From contig NZ_JAQMYP010000035.1 of the NCBI RefSeq assembly GCF_028369295.1, forward strand, positions 1 to 64,000: a DNA stretch of 64,000 nt, read 5' to 3'. The notes beneath the pieces were generated by a model. The model ran no database searches. It saw only the letters and a list, made by a program, of their open reading frames with translations, and was not told the DNA's origin. Below, piece by piece: positions 17,697-28,180 of this stretch (its first letter is position 1; each line of letters starts with the position of its first letter). This DNA is from Streptomyces sp. HD. Its GTDB lineage: Bacteria; Actinomycetota; Actinomycetes; Streptomycetales; Streptomycetaceae. The position numbers and the translations under genes were made by a program.

Positions 17697-19298
17697 ATGG
17701 CGGAGCTCACGATCCGGCCGGAGGAGATCCGGGACGCGCTGGAGAACTTCGTCCAGTCGTACAAGCCGGACGCGGCCTCGCGCGAGGAGGTCGGTACGGT
17801 CACCCTTGCCGGCGACGGCATCGCGAAGGTCGAGGGACTTCCCTCGGCCATGGCCAACGAACTGCTGAAGTTCGAGGACGGCACCCTCGGCCTCGCCCTC
17901 AACCTTGAGGAGCGCGAGATCGGTGCCATCGTCCTCGGTGAGTTCAGCGGCATCGAGGAGGGTCAGCCGGTCTCCCGTACCGGTGAGGTCCTCTCCGTGG
18001 CCGTCGGCGAGGGCTACCTCGGCCGCGTCGTCGACCCGCTCGGCAACCCGATCGACGGCCTCGGCGAGATCGAGACGTCCGGCCGTCGTGCCCTTGAGCT
18101 GCAGGCCCCCACGGTCATGCAGCGCAAGTCGGTGCACGAGCCGATGGAGACCGGCTACAAGGCCGTCGACGCGATGACCCCGATCGGCCGTGGCCAGCGT
18201 CAGCTGATCATCGGTGACCGTCAGACCGGCAAGACCGCCCTGGCCGTCGACACGATCATCAACCAGCGTGACAACTGGCGCACCGGCGACCCGAACAAGC
18301 AGGTCCGCTGCATCTACGTCGCCATCGGTCAGAAGGGCTCGACGATCGCGTCGGTCCGCCGCGCGCTGGAGGAGAACGGCGCGCTGGAGTACACGACCAT
18401 CGTCGCCGCCCCGGCGTCCGACCCGGCCGGCTTCAAGTACCTGGCGCCGTACACCGGTTCGGCCATCGGCCAGCAGTGGATGTACGAGGGCAAGCACGTC
18501 CTCATCATCTTCGACGACCTCTCGAAGCAGGCCGACGCCTACCGCGCCGTGTCCCTGCTGCTGCGCCGTCCGCCGGGCCGTGAGGCCTACCCGGGTGACG
18601 TCTTCTACCTGCACTCCCGTCTGCTGGAGCGCTGCGCGAAGCTCTCCGACGACATGGGCGCCGGCTCGATGACCGGTCTGCCGATCGTCGAGACCAAGGC
18701 CAACGACGTCTCGGCGTTCATCCCGACCAACGTCATCTCCATCACCGACGGCCAGTGCTTCCTGGAGTCGGACCTGTTCAACGCCGGTCAGCGCCCCGCG
18801 CTGAACGTCGGTATCTCCGTCTCCCGAGTCGGTGGTTCCGCGCAGCACAAGGCGATGAAGCAGGTCTCCGGCCGTCTGCGCGTCGACCTCGCCCAGTTCC
18901 GTGAGCTGGAGGCGTTCGCCGCCTTCGGTTCCGACCTGGACGCCGCGTCGAAGGCGCAGCTGGAGCGCGGTCAGCGCATGGTCGAGCTGCTGAAGCAGGC
19001 CCAGTACGAGCCGATGTCCACCGAGGACCAGGTCGTCTCCGTGTGGGCCGGCACCACCGGCAGGATGGACGACGTGCCGGTCGCCGACATCCGCCGCTTC
19101 GAGAAGGAGCTCCTGGAGTACCTGCACCGCAAGGAGCAGGGCCTCATGACCTCCATCAAGGAGGGCGGCAAGATGTCGGACGACACGCTCACCGCCGTCG
19201 CCGACGCCATCGTGGAGTTCAAGAAGCAGTTCGAGACCGCGGACGGCAAGCTGCTCGGCGAAGAGGCCGGCCCGAAGGCGACCAGCGCCTCCAAGTGA
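17697..19298 (+). CDS. atpA: F1Fo-ATP synthase subunit alpha
   Basis: 533 residues. Regulatory nucleotide-binding subunit of the F1 head. ATG 17697 follows a purine-rich AGGAGAGCAGGGA and gives the conserved start MAELTIRPEEIRDALENF; the in-frame 17610 start would add 29 unrelated residues. Walker A is GDRQTGKTA near residue 175, Walker B is LIIFDDLSKQ, and the ISVSRVGGSAQ signature is near 380. Codon use is strongly biased to C-ending codons, as for highly expressed genes. Confidence 0.98.
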   Translation: MAELTIRPEEIRDALENFVQSYKPDAASREEVGTVTLAGDGIAKVEGLPSAMANELLKFEDGTLGLALNLEEREIGAIVLGEFSGIEEGQPVSRTGEVLSVAVGEGYLGRVVDPLGNPIDGLGEIETSGRRALELQAPTVMQRKSVHEPMETGYKAVDAMTPIGRGQRQLIIGDRQTGKTALAVDTIINQRDNWRTGDPNKQVRCIYVAIGQKGSTIASVRRALEENGALEYTTIVAAPASDPAGFKYLAPYTGSAIGQQWMYEGKHVLIIFDDLSKQADAYRAVSLLLRRPPGREAYPGDVFYLHSRLLERCAKLSDDMGAGSMTGLPIVETKANDVSAFIPTNVISITDGQCFLESDLFNAGQRPALNVGISVSRVGGSAQHKAMKQVSGRLRVDLAQFRELEAFAAFGSDLDAASKAQLERGQRMVELLKQAQYEPMSTEDQVVSVWAGTTGRMDDVPVADIRRFEKELLEYLHRKEQGLMTSIKEGGKMSDDTLTAVADAIVEFKKQFETADGKLLGEEAGPKATSASK

Positions 19299-19319
19299 CG
19301 TAAGGAAGGGACCTGACTC

Positions 19320-20237
19320 ATGGGAGCCCAGCTCCGGGTCTACAAGCGTCGCATCCGATCCGTCACCGCGACCAAGAAGATCACGAAGGCGATGGAGATG
19401 ATCGCCGCCTCGCGCGTCGTCAAGGCGCAGCGCAAGGTGGCGGCCTCCACGCCGTACGCGACCGAGCTCACCCGCGCGGTCACGGCGGTCGGCACCGGCT
19501 CGAACACCAAGCACCCGCTGACCACGCAGGCCGAGACGGTCACGCGGTCCGCGGTGCTGCTCCTCACGAGCGACCGTGGCCTCGCCGGCGCCTTCAACTC
19601 CAACGCCATCAAGGCGGCGGAGCAGCTGACCGAGCGCCTGGAGCGCGAGGGCAAGGAGGTCGACGTCTACATCGTCGGCCGCCGTGGTGTGGCGCACTAC
19701 AACTTCCGTGAGCGCAAGATCACGGAGTCGTGGAGCGGCTTCACCGACGAGCCGACGTACGCGGACGCCAAGAAGGTCGCGGCTCCGCTGATCGAGGCGA
19801 TCGAGACGGAGACGGCCGAGGGCGGCGTGGACGAGCTCCACATCGTCTACACCGAGTTCGTGTCGATGATGACCCAGCAGGCGCTCGACGCGCGTCTGCT
19901 GCCGCTCAGCCTCGAAGAGGTCGCGGAGGAGACCGCCACCAAGGGCGAGCTTCTGCCGCTGTTCGACTTCGAGCCCTCGGCGGAGGACGTCCTCGACGCC
20001 CTTCTGCCGCGCTACGTGGAGAGCCGTATCTACAACGCGCTGCTCCAGTCGGCCGCCTCCAAGCACGCCGCCACGCGGCGCGCGATGAAGTCGGCCACCG
20101 ACAACGCGGGCGAGCTGATCAACACGCTCTCCCGTCTTGCCAACGCGGCCCGCCAGGCCGAAATCACCCAGGAAATCAGCGAGATCGTCGGTGGCGCGAG
20201 CGCCCTGGCCGACGCGACCGCGGGGAGTGACCGCTAA
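19320..20237 (+). CDS. atpG: F1Fo-ATP synthase subunit gamma
   Basis: 305 residues; the central rotor shaft. N-terminal helix MGAQLRVYKRRIRSVTATKK and C-terminal SATDNAGELINTLSRLANAARQAEITQEI are the conserved antiparallel coiled-coil strands. GGAAGGGA ribosome site 5-12 bases upstream. The stop overlaps the next start (TAATG), coupling it to atpD. Confidence 0.98.
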   Translation: MGAQLRVYKRRIRSVTATKKITKAMEMIAASRVVKAQRKVAASTPYATELTRAVTAVGTGSNTKHPLTTQAETVTRSAVLLLTSDRGLAGAFNSNAIKAAEQLTERLEREGKEVDVYIVGRRGVAHYNFRERKITESWSGFTDEPTYADAKKVAAPLIEAIETETAEGGVDELHIVYTEFVSMMTQQALDARLLPLSLEEVAEETATKGELLPLFDFEPSAEDVLDALLPRYVESRIYNALLQSAASKHAATRRAMKSATDNAGELINTLSRLANAARQAEITQEISEIVGGASALADATAGSDR

Positions 20238-21673
20238 TGACCACCACTGTTGAGACCGCGACGGCTACGGGCCGCGTCGCCCGGGTCATCGGCCCGGTCG
20301 TCGACGTGGAGTTCCCCGTCGACGCGATGCCGGAGATCTACAACGCCCTCCACGTCGAGGTCGCCGACCCGGCGAACGCGGGCGAGAAGAAGATCCTGAC
20401 CCTGGAAGTCGCCCAGCACCTGGGTGACGGCCTGGTCCGCACCATCTCCATGCAGCCCACCGACGGTCTGGTCCGCCAGGCCGCGGTCACCGACACCGGC
20501 GACGGCATCACCGTCCCGGTCGGCGACTTCACCAAGGGCAAGGTGTTCAACACCCTCGGTGAGGTGCTGAACGTCGACGAGAAGTACGACGGCGAGCGCT
20601 GGTCCATCCACCGCAAGGCCCCGAACTTCGACGAGCTTGAGTCGAAGACCGAGATGTTCGAGACCGGCGTCAAGGTCATCGACCTTCTCACCCCGTACGT
20701 CAAGGGTGGAAAGATCGGTCTGTTCGGCGGTGCCGGCGTCGGCAAGACGGTGCTCATCCAGGAGATGATCTACCGCGTCGCCAACAACCACGACGGTGTG
20801 TCGGTGTTCGCCGGTGTCGGTGAGCGCACCCGTGAGGGCAACGACCTCATCGACGAGATGAGCGAGTCCGGCGTCATCGACAAGACCGCGCTGGTCTTCG
20901 GTCAGATGGACGAGCCCCCGGGCACCCGTCTGCGCGTGGCCCTCGCCGGTCTGACCATGGCGGAGTACTTCCGCGATGTGCAGAAGCAGGACGTGCTGTT
21001 CTTCATCGACAACATCTTCCGCTTCACGCAGGCCGGTTCCGAGGTGTCGACCCTGCTCGGCCGTATGCCCTCCGCGGTGGGCTACCAGCCGAACCTGGCC
21101 GACGAGATGGGTCTCCTCCAGGAGCGCATCACCTCGACCCGTGGTCACTCGATCACCTCGATGCAGGCGATCTACGTCCCCGCGGACGACCTGACCGACC
21201 CGGCCCCGGCCACCACCTTCGCCCACCTCGACGCGACGACGGTTCTGTCCCGTCCGATCTCCGAGAAGGGCATCTACCCGGCCGTGGACCCGCTGGACTC
21301 CACGTCCCGGATCCTGGACCCGCGCTACATCGCGCTGGACCACTACAACACCGCCATGCGCGTCAAGGGGATCCTGCAGAAGTACAAGGACCTCCAGGAC
21401 ATCATCGCGATCCTCGGTATCGACGAGCTCAGCGAGGAGGACAAGCTGGTCGTCCAGCGTGCCCGCCGCGTCGAGCGCTTCCTGTCCCAGAACACGCACG
21501 TTGCCAAGCAGTTCACCGGTGTGGACGGCTCGGACGTGCCGCTGGACGAGTCGATCACCGCGTTCAACGCGATCTGCGACGGTGAGTTCGACCACTTCCC
21601 GGAGCAGGCGTTCTTCATGTGCGGTGGTCTTGAGGACCTCAAGAAGAACGCGAAGGAGCTGGGCGTCTCCTGA
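20237..21673 (+). CDS. atpD: F1Fo-ATP synthase subunit beta
   Basis: 478 residues; catalytic subunit. Walker A GGAGVGKTVLIQE near residue 160, catalytic Glu in the GERTREGND segment, Walker B DVLFFIDNIF, and the DELSEEDK loop (DELSEED family motif) contacted by gamma and epsilon. It begins on the last base of the atpG stop codon. A hairpin follows 36 bp after the stop. Confidence 0.98.
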   Translation: MTTTVETATATGRVARVIGPVVDVEFPVDAMPEIYNALHVEVADPANAGEKKILTLEVAQHLGDGLVRTISMQPTDGLVRQAAVTDTGDGITVPVGDFTKGKVFNTLGEVLNVDEKYDGERWSIHRKAPNFDELESKTEMFETGVKVIDLLTPYVKGGKIGLFGGAGVGKTVLIQEMIYRVANNHDGVSVFAGVGERTREGNDLIDEMSESGVIDKTALVFGQMDEPPGTRLRVALAGLTMAEYFRDVQKQDVLFFIDNIFRFTQAGSEVSTLLGRMPSAVGYQPNLADEMGLLQERITSTRGHSITSMQAIYVPADDLTDPAPATTFAHLDATTVLSRPISEKGIYPAVDPLDSTSRILDPRYIALDHYNTAMRVKGILQKYKDLQDIIAILGIDELSEEDKLVVQRARRVERFLSQNTHVAKQFTGVDGSDVPLDESITAFNAICDGEFDHFPEQAFFMCGGLEDLKKNAKELGVS

Positions 21674-21709
21674 CGCACCGGTCTTCGTGAGCCATTGAGC
21701 TCTTGTGGT

Positions 21710-21737
21710 GAGGGGGCGGGGCACGTCCCGCCCCCTC
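21710..21737 (+). terminator. Hairpin between atpD and atpC
   Basis: GAGGGGGCGGG (21710-21720) pairs perfectly with CCCGCCCCCTC (21727-21737) around a 6-nt loop, followed by TTCC. It has no long T-run. It may attenuate or process the operon mRNA before atpC rather than end it. Confidence 0.55.
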
Positions 21738-21764
21738 TTCCATGCCTACTAGACTTGTAACCAA

Positions 21765-21786
21765 CACCCGGCAGAACCGCCGGGTG
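21765..21786 (+). other. Stem-loop ahead of the atpC ribosome site
   Basis: CACCCGGC (21765-21772) pairs with GCCGGGTG (21779-21786) around AGAACC. It ends 7 bp before the AAGGAG of atpC and could limit access to it. Confidence 0.4.
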
Positions 21787-21804
21787 GTGACCCAAGGAGC
21801 CACC

Positions 21805-22179
21805 TTGGCTGCTGAGCTGCACGTCGCGCTGGTCGCCGCCGACCGTGAGGTCTGGTCGGGCCAGGCCACCCTGGTCGTCGCGCGCACCACGTCCGGCGAC
21901 ATCGGCGTCATGCCCGGTCACCAGCCGCTGCTCGGTGTGCTGGAGTCGGGCCCGGTGACCATCCGTACGAGTGATGGTGGAACCGTCATCGCCGCGGTGC
22001 ACGGCGGTTTCATCTCGTTCGCGGACAACAAGCTGTCGCTGCTGGCCGAGATCGCCGAGCTTTCGGACGAGATCGACGTCCAGCGCGCGGAGCGGGCACT
22101 TGAGCGCGCGAAGGGCGACGACGACGCGTTCGCCGAGCGCCGCGCGGAGGTCCGCCTGCGGGCGGCGACGGCGCGCTGA
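21805..22179 (+). CDS. atpC: F1Fo-ATP synthase subunit epsilon
   Basis: 124 residues from TTG 21805. That start is supported by AAGGAG at 21794-21799 and by giving the conserved opening AAELHVALVAADREVWSG. The N-terminal beta-sandwich with GDIGVMPGHQPLLGVL is followed by a two-helix tail rich in Arg/Glu. It inhibits and couples F1. The rare TTG start, two upstream hairpins and a 131-bp gap suggest its dose is set separately from atpD. Confidence 0.95.
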   Translation: MAAELHVALVAADREVWSGQATLVVARTTSGDIGVMPGHQPLLGVLESGPVTIRTSDGGTVIAAVHGGFISFADNKLSLLAEIAELSDEIDVQRAERALERAKGDDDAFAERRAEVRLRAATAR

Positions 22180-22341
22180 CCCACGGGGTCACCTTCCGGG
22201 CCGTCTAGGCTCTGGGGGAGCGCACGCGATGACGTCACTCAGCCGCGGCTGGGACCGGAGCAATCCGGTGCCGGTCGCGGCTGAGGCAGATATGGAAGTT
22301 TTTTCCGTTCCGTTACCTAGGAGACGAGGAGGTCGGTGTCG

Positions 22342-22788
22342 ATGGTCCTCGCTCTGACTGTGTGCGGAATCGTTGTCGCCCTCGTGGTGCTGGGGCTGTT
22401 CGTCTTCGGTCTGCGCCGCAGACTCATCCAGCGCTCCGGCGGCACCTTCGACTGTTCCCTGCGCTGGGACGTGCCGGAGAAACCCGACACCAGCGGCAAG
22501 GGCTGGTCCTACGGCGTCGCCCGCTACAACGGCGACCGCATCGAGTGGTACCGCGTCTTCTCCTACGCCTACCGCCCGCGCCGCATCCTGGAGCGCTCCG
22601 CCATCGAGGTGGCCGGCCGCCGGGTCCCCGACGGCGAGGAGGAGCTGGCGCTGCTCTCCGACGCGGTGATCCTCACCTGTCTGCACCGGGGCACGCGTCT
22701 TGAACTCGCCATGAGCGAAGACGCGCTGACCGGTTTCCTCGCGTGGCTCGAAGCAGCCCCGCCCGGTCAGCGCGTCAATGTCGCTTAG
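22342..22788 (+). CDS. DUF2550 membrane-anchored protein
   Basis: 148 residues. ATG 22342 is 9 bases after GGAGG; the GTG at 22336 is too close to that site. One N-terminal membrane helix (2-23, LALTVCGIVVALVVLGLFVFGL) is followed by a basic stretch and a soluble domain with GTFDCSLRWD and WYRVFSYAYRPRRIL, typical of DUF2550. Function unknown. It lies directly downstream of the atp operon, as in other Streptomyces, and converges on the chitinase gene with a 24-bp gap. Confidence 0.9.
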   Translation: MVLALTVCGIVVALVVLGLFVFGLRRRLIQRSGGTFDCSLRWDVPEKPDTSGKGWSYGVARYNGDRIEWYRVFSYAYRPRRILERSAIEVAGRRVPDGEEELALLSDAVILTCLHRGTRLELAMSEDALTGFLAWLEAAPPGQRVNVA

Positions 22789-22812
22789 CTCTTGGAGAGA
22801 GCCGTAACCCCC

Positions 22813-24639
<1,827 letters not shown>

Positions 24640-24712
24640 ATCGCGCCTCCTTGGTGGGGAGTTGGGGAGTTGTGGGGCATGACTGAGCCTCACGCCCATT
24701 CATGGTGCGGTG

Positions 24713-24754
24713 AGAATAGAAAGGTCTGGACCAGCGGTCAATAGGTCTGGACCA
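24713..24754 (-). promoter_or_regulatory. Chitinase promoter with paired 12-bp direct repeats
   Basis: Reading toward the chitinase: -35 TTGACC (24741-24736), a 17-bp spacer and -10 TATTCT (24718-24713). Two identical TGGTCCAGACCT repeats (24754-24743 and 24733-24722), 21 bp apart, flank the -35. Such paired repeats are established control elements of Streptomyces chitinase promoters, responsible for chitin induction and glucose repression. They are close in sequence to DasR-type sites. Confidence 0.88.
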
Positions 24755-24795
24755 ATATCCCTTCGGGCTCCCGGACTCCGCCTTCGCCCGGCCCG

Positions 24796-25437
24796 CTAGA
24801 TCCCCAACTCCTGCGCCAGTACGGCCGCTTGGACCCGGCTCCGCAGTTCCAGCTTCCCCAGCAGGCGGCTGACGTGCGTCTTCACCGTCGCCTCGGCCAT
24901 ATCGAGCCGGGTCGCGATGTCTGCGTTCGACAGGCCCTCCCCGAGGCAGGACAGCACCTCGCGTTCGCGGCGGGTGAGGCAGTCCAGGACGGACGGGTCG
25001 GCCCTGGGCTCCCGGGCGGGCCTCGCGCCGAACTCTGCGATCAGGCGCCGGGTGACGGCCGGGGCGATCAGGCCCTCGCCGCGCCCCACCGTCCGCACCG
25101 CCTCGATCAGTTCCTTCGCCTCCGTGTTCTTCAGCAGGAACCCCGCGGCCCCCGCCCGCAGCGCCCCGAACACGTACTCGTCGAGGTCGAAGGTGGTCAG
25201 CACCAGCACGTCGGCCAGCTGCTCGGCGACCACCTGCCGGGTCGCCGACACCCCGTCCAGACGCGGCATCTGAACGTCCATCAGCACCAGGTCGGGCCGC
25301 AGCTCGCGGGCCATGGCCACGGCCTGCTCTCCGTCCGCCGCCTCACCCACCACCTCGATGTCGGGCGCGCTGCGCAGGATGAGGACCAGACCGGCCCGGA
25401 CGGCGGACTGGTCCTCGGCGACCAGGACGCGGATCAT
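24796..25437 (-). CDS. NarL/FixJ-family response regulator
   Basis: 213 residues. The receiver domain (1-~120) has acidic residues DQ near 9-10, phospho-acceptor Asp54 in VLMDVQMPRLDG, and Lys in FLLKNTEA. The C-terminal LuxR-type HTH (~150-213) contains LTRREREVLSCLGEGLSN. It is transcribed with the histidine kinase 13 bp upstream. The target is unknown; it lies beside but is not co-transcribed with chiC. Confidence 0.95.
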   Translation of the reverse strand: MIRVLVAEDQSAVRAGLVLILRSAPDIEVVGEAADGEQAVAMARELRPDLVLMDVQMPRLDGVSATRQVVAEQLADVLVLTTFDLDEYVFGALRAGAAGFLLKNTEAKELIEAVRTVGRGEGLIAPAVTRRLIAEFGARPAREPRADPSVLDCLTRREREVLSCLGEGLSNADIATRLDMAEATVKTHVSRLLGKLELRSRVQAAVLAQELGI

Positions 25438-25450
25438 GCCCCGTCTCCCT

Positions 25451-26629
25451 TCACTCTCTGTCTTCCTCGCTCACCGGAAGTGCGGCGCGTACGATCCACA
25501 TCTTGCCGTGGGCGGAGTCCTCGGGGCCCGCTTCGAAGTCACCGCCGACCAGTGCGACCCGCTCCTGCATCCCGACGAGACCGGCGCCCGAGCCCGGTGC
25601 GCGGGGCCCGTTGCTGCCGCCGAAGGGGCTGGTCACGGTCACGGCGAGGGAGCCGTCCCGCCGGGCCAGCGCGACCGTGACCCGGCCGGGGGAGGCGTGC
25701 TTGAGGGCGTTGGTCAGCGACTCCTGGACGATGCGGTAGGCGGCGAGCTCGACCGGCGCGGGGACGGTGCCGTGGGCGGCGTCGAGGGTGACGTCGAGGC
25801 CGTTGGTGCGGGCGCCGTCGACCAGGGCGCCGAGCCCGTCGAGCGTGGGCGCGGCGACCGGCTCGGTGTCACCGCTGGAGTCGCGCAGGATGCCGATGAG
25901 CCGGCGCATCTCGGCGAGCCCCTCGACGCTGTTCTCGCGGATGACCGAGAGCGCCTCCCTGGAGGTCTTCGGGTCGTCGAGGGAGAGCGCGGCCGTGGAG
26001 TGGATGGCGATCGCGGAGAGGTGGTTGGCGACCATGTCGTGCAACTCGCGTGCCATGCGGGCGCGTTCCGAGGTGACGGCCTGGGTGCGGTCCTTCTCGG
26101 CCAGCAGCGCGGTCTGCTCGGCGCGCAGCCGGGCGGCCTCGGCGGCGTCGCGGTGGTTGCGGACGATCCATCCGGTGGCGGCGGGCGCGTACGCCACGAT
26201 GCCGACGACCGCGCCGACCAGCAGCGCCTCCGGGACGCGCCACACCGCGAACGGCACCAGCGTCCCGGCCACCGTGAGCAGACCGGTGATCCACTGGATA
26301 CGGCGGGCCGAGGCGAGCGGGCCGTACAGCACGGCCGCGTACATGATGTCGGTGAACATCAGGACCGTGGCCAGGTTGCCCTGGGTGAGGACGTCCAGGC
26401 AGACCGCGGGCGTGCTGACCATCAGGGCCGTGCGGGGTGCCGCCCGGCGCATCAGCTCGCAGCCTGCCGTCACGGTGAGGAGCACCAGGATCGGCCAGGG
26501 GCCGTCGAAGAGCGTGATCGGATCCTTGGCGGGCCGCGTGGCCAGGCCGATGCTCACCAGTAGCAGCCCACCGAACAGCCCGCAGAGGGCGATGTGCACG
26601 TCGAAGCGGTGCGGGCGGGAGAGGGCCAT
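25451..26629 (-). CDS. Membrane sensor histidine kinase (HisKA_3 family)
   Basis: 392 residues if started at ATG 26629. An in-frame ATG at 26692 is possible but would start only two bases after a direct repeat and add an unconserved leader. Five or six membrane spans in the first ~150 residues are followed by a short linker, the HisKA_3 dimerisation helix with phospho-His197 (ARELHDMVANHL) and a HATPase_c domain ending in GAGLVGMQERVALVGG. Partner of the response regulator at 24796. Signal unknown. Confidence 0.93.
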   Translation of the reverse strand: MALSRPHRFDVHIALCGLFGGLLLVSIGLATRPAKDPITLFDGPWPILVLLTVTAGCELMRRAAPRTALMVSTPAVCLDVLTQGNLATVLMFTDIMYAAVLYGPLASARRIQWITGLLTVAGTLVPFAVWRVPEALLVGAVVGIVAYAPAATGWIVRNHRDAAEAARLRAEQTALLAEKDRTQAVTSERARMARELHDMVANHLSAIAIHSTAALSLDDPKTSREALSVIRENSVEGLAEMRRLIGILRDSSGDTEPVAAPTLDGLGALVDGARTNGLDVTLDAAHGTVPAPVELAAYRIVQESLTNALKHASPGRVTVALARRDGSLAVTVTSPFGGSNGPRAPGSGAGLVGMQERVALVGGDFEAGPEDSAHGKMWIVRAALPVSEEDRE

Positions 26630-26694
26630 GACTCCATCCAACACGGTGGCCGCGGGCGACACCTGATTCCGGGGAAGGGTCCTGGACTGCATCT

Positions 26695-26727
26695 TTCGAT
26701 GTACCGCCGCTGAATCCTTCGATGTAC
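26695..26727. promoter_or_regulatory. Direct repeat between kinase and divergent membrane gene
   Basis: TTCGATGTAC occurs at 26695-26704 and 26718-26727, 23 bp (about two helical turns) apart, in the short gap between the minus-strand kinase and the plus-strand gene at 26805. Possible operator for one or both units. Confidence 0.4.
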
Positions 26728-26804
26728 GGCGAGTTCGTCACCGCCGACGACGAAAGCGGCCGGTTCCGACGGGAGCCTTGGAGGGTGACCGAAGGGAGCA
26801 AGTC

Positions 26805-27398
26805 GTGATCGTCGCCCTCATCATCGCCTGCGAGGTGGGCTTCTGGGTGCTGCTGGCGCTGGGGCTGGCCGTCCGCTACCTGCTGAAGTGGCGCCGCACG
26901 AGCGTGGTGCTGCTGCTGTGCGAGCCGTTGCTGGAGCTGGTCCTGTTCGTCGCCACGGCGATCGACCTGAAGAACGGCGCGGAGCCCGGCTGGGAGCACG
27001 GTGTGGCGGCGCTGTACATCGGCTACACCGTGGCCTTCGGCCACTACACGATCCGCTGGCTGGACGGCCACGCGGCCCATCGCCTGGGCGGCGCACCGCC
27101 CCCGCCGAAGCCCCCGCGCTACGGCCGCGCCCGCGCCCGCCACGAGGCCCGGCTGTGGCTGAAGGCGGTGTACGGCGGAGCGGTGGCACTGGCCCTGCTC
27201 CAACTCGCCGTCTGGTACGTCGGCGACTCCGGCGACATCAGCTCCCTGCGCGCCTTCCAGTGGGTGGCGATCCGTACGGTCGGCATCTACGGCCTGATCG
27301 CCCTGGGCTACTGGATCTGGCCGAAGAAGGCTCCCGACGGCGCCGAGGGGGAGCAGCGGCCGGCCGGGGCGCAGGAGAAGGAAGGCGTCCGGCGATGA
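26805..27398 (+). CDS. Multispanning membrane protein of unknown function
   Basis: 197 residues from GTG 26805, preceded by AGGGAG; a TTG at 26778 is less likely. Hydrophobic segments at about 2-25, 38-58, 68-88, 130-150 and 160-180, with a basic Pro-rich cytoplasmic loop (APPPPKPPRYGRARARHEAR) in the middle. No family recognised. It is divergent from the kinase operon and overlaps the next small gene by 4 bp (ATGA). Confidence 0.8.
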   Translation: MIVALIIACEVGFWVLLALGLAVRYLLKWRRTSVVLLLCEPLLELVLFVATAIDLKNGAEPGWEHGVAALYIGYTVAFGHYTIRWLDGHAAHRLGGAPPPPKPPRYGRARARHEARLWLKAVYGGAVALALLQLAVWYVGDSGDISSLRAFQWVAIRTVGIYGLIALGYWIWPKKAPDGAEGEQRPAGAQEKEGVRR

Positions 27399-27592
27399 CC
27401 AAGGCGAGGAAGCACCTGCTGGAGGGGACCGTCCACGTCCTGGTCGGTCTGCCGCTGTGGCTGTTCACCGAGGACGTGGAGGTCCCGATCGTCACCCTGA
27501 CGAAGGTCGGCCTGGTGGTGACGTGCATCGGCGGCCTTCTCGTCGCGGAGGGCCTGTACCGGACGCTCCGCGAGCCGGCCGGCCCCCGCTGA
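27395..27592 (+). CDS. Small membrane protein
   Basis: 65 residues with two hydrophobic segments (about 12-25 and 36-55) separated by an acidic turn (TEDVEVPIV). Start ATG 27395 overlaps the stop of the preceding membrane gene (ATGA), so they are translationally coupled and may act together. No family recognised. It ends 2 bp before the convergent cobalamin adenosyltransferase. Confidence 0.75.
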   Translation: MTKARKHLLEGTVHVLVGLPLWLFTEDVEVPIVTLTKVGLVVTCIGGLLVAEGLYRTLREPAGPR

Positions 27593-27594
27593 CC

Positions 27595-28167
27595 TCAGCG
27601 CTCGCCGCCCGGGACCCAGAGGACGTCGCCCTCGGACTTGTTCGCCGTCCTGGCGAGAATGAACAGCAGGTCCGACAGCCGGTTGAGGTACGTGGCGGTG
27701 AGGGGGTTCATGGACTCGCCGTGCACCTCCATCGCCGCCCACGTCGAGCGCTCGGCCCGGCGTACGACCGTGCAGGCCTGGTGGAGGAGGGCCGCGCCCG
27801 GGGTGCCGCCGGGGAGGATGAAGGAGCGGAGCTTCTCCAACTGCTCGTTGTAGTGGTCGCAGTCGGCCTCCAGCTTGTCGACGTAGAACTGCTCGACCCG
27901 CAGCGGCGGGAACTCCGGGTTCTCCATCACCGGCGTCGACAGGTCCGCACCCACGTCGAACAGGTCGTTCTGTACCCGGGTGAGGACCTTGACGATCTCC
28001 TCGTCCAGACCGCCCAGGGCGATCGCGGTGCCGATCACGGCGTTCGCCTCGTTGGTGTCCGCGTACGCCGAGATCCGCAGATCGGTCTTGGCGACCCGGC
28101 TCATGTCACCGAGGGCGGTGGTGCCCTTGTCGCCGGTCTTCGTGTAGATGCGCGTCAGATTGACCAT
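27595..28167 (-). CDS. Cob(I)yrinic acid a,c-diamide adenosyltransferase (PduO type)
   Basis: 190 residues. It transfers adenosine from ATP to cob(I)alamin to make adenosylcobalamin, the cofactor of methylmalonyl-CoA and related mutases. PduO-family motifs: N-terminal TRIYTKTGDKGTTAL for ATP, central RVQNDLFDVGADL, and RRAERSTWA toward the C-terminus. This fits the methylmalonyl-CoA genes elsewhere in the window. Confidence 0.95.
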   Translation of the reverse strand: MVNLTRIYTKTGDKGTTALGDMSRVAKTDLRISAYADTNEANAVIGTAIALGGLDEEIVKVLTRVQNDLFDVGADLSTPVMENPEFPPLRVEQFYVDKLEADCDHYNEQLEKLRSFILPGGTPGAALLHQACTVVRRAERSTWAAMEVHGESMNPLTATYLNRLSDLLFILARTANKSEGDVLWVPGGER

Positions 28168-28180
28168 GAGGCCAGCGTAA

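Noticed and set aside
17571..20066. Long minus-strand frame antisense to atpA and atpG
   Set aside because: Composition is Leu/Arg/Asp-rich noise and the opposite strand encodes unmistakable ATP synthase subunits.
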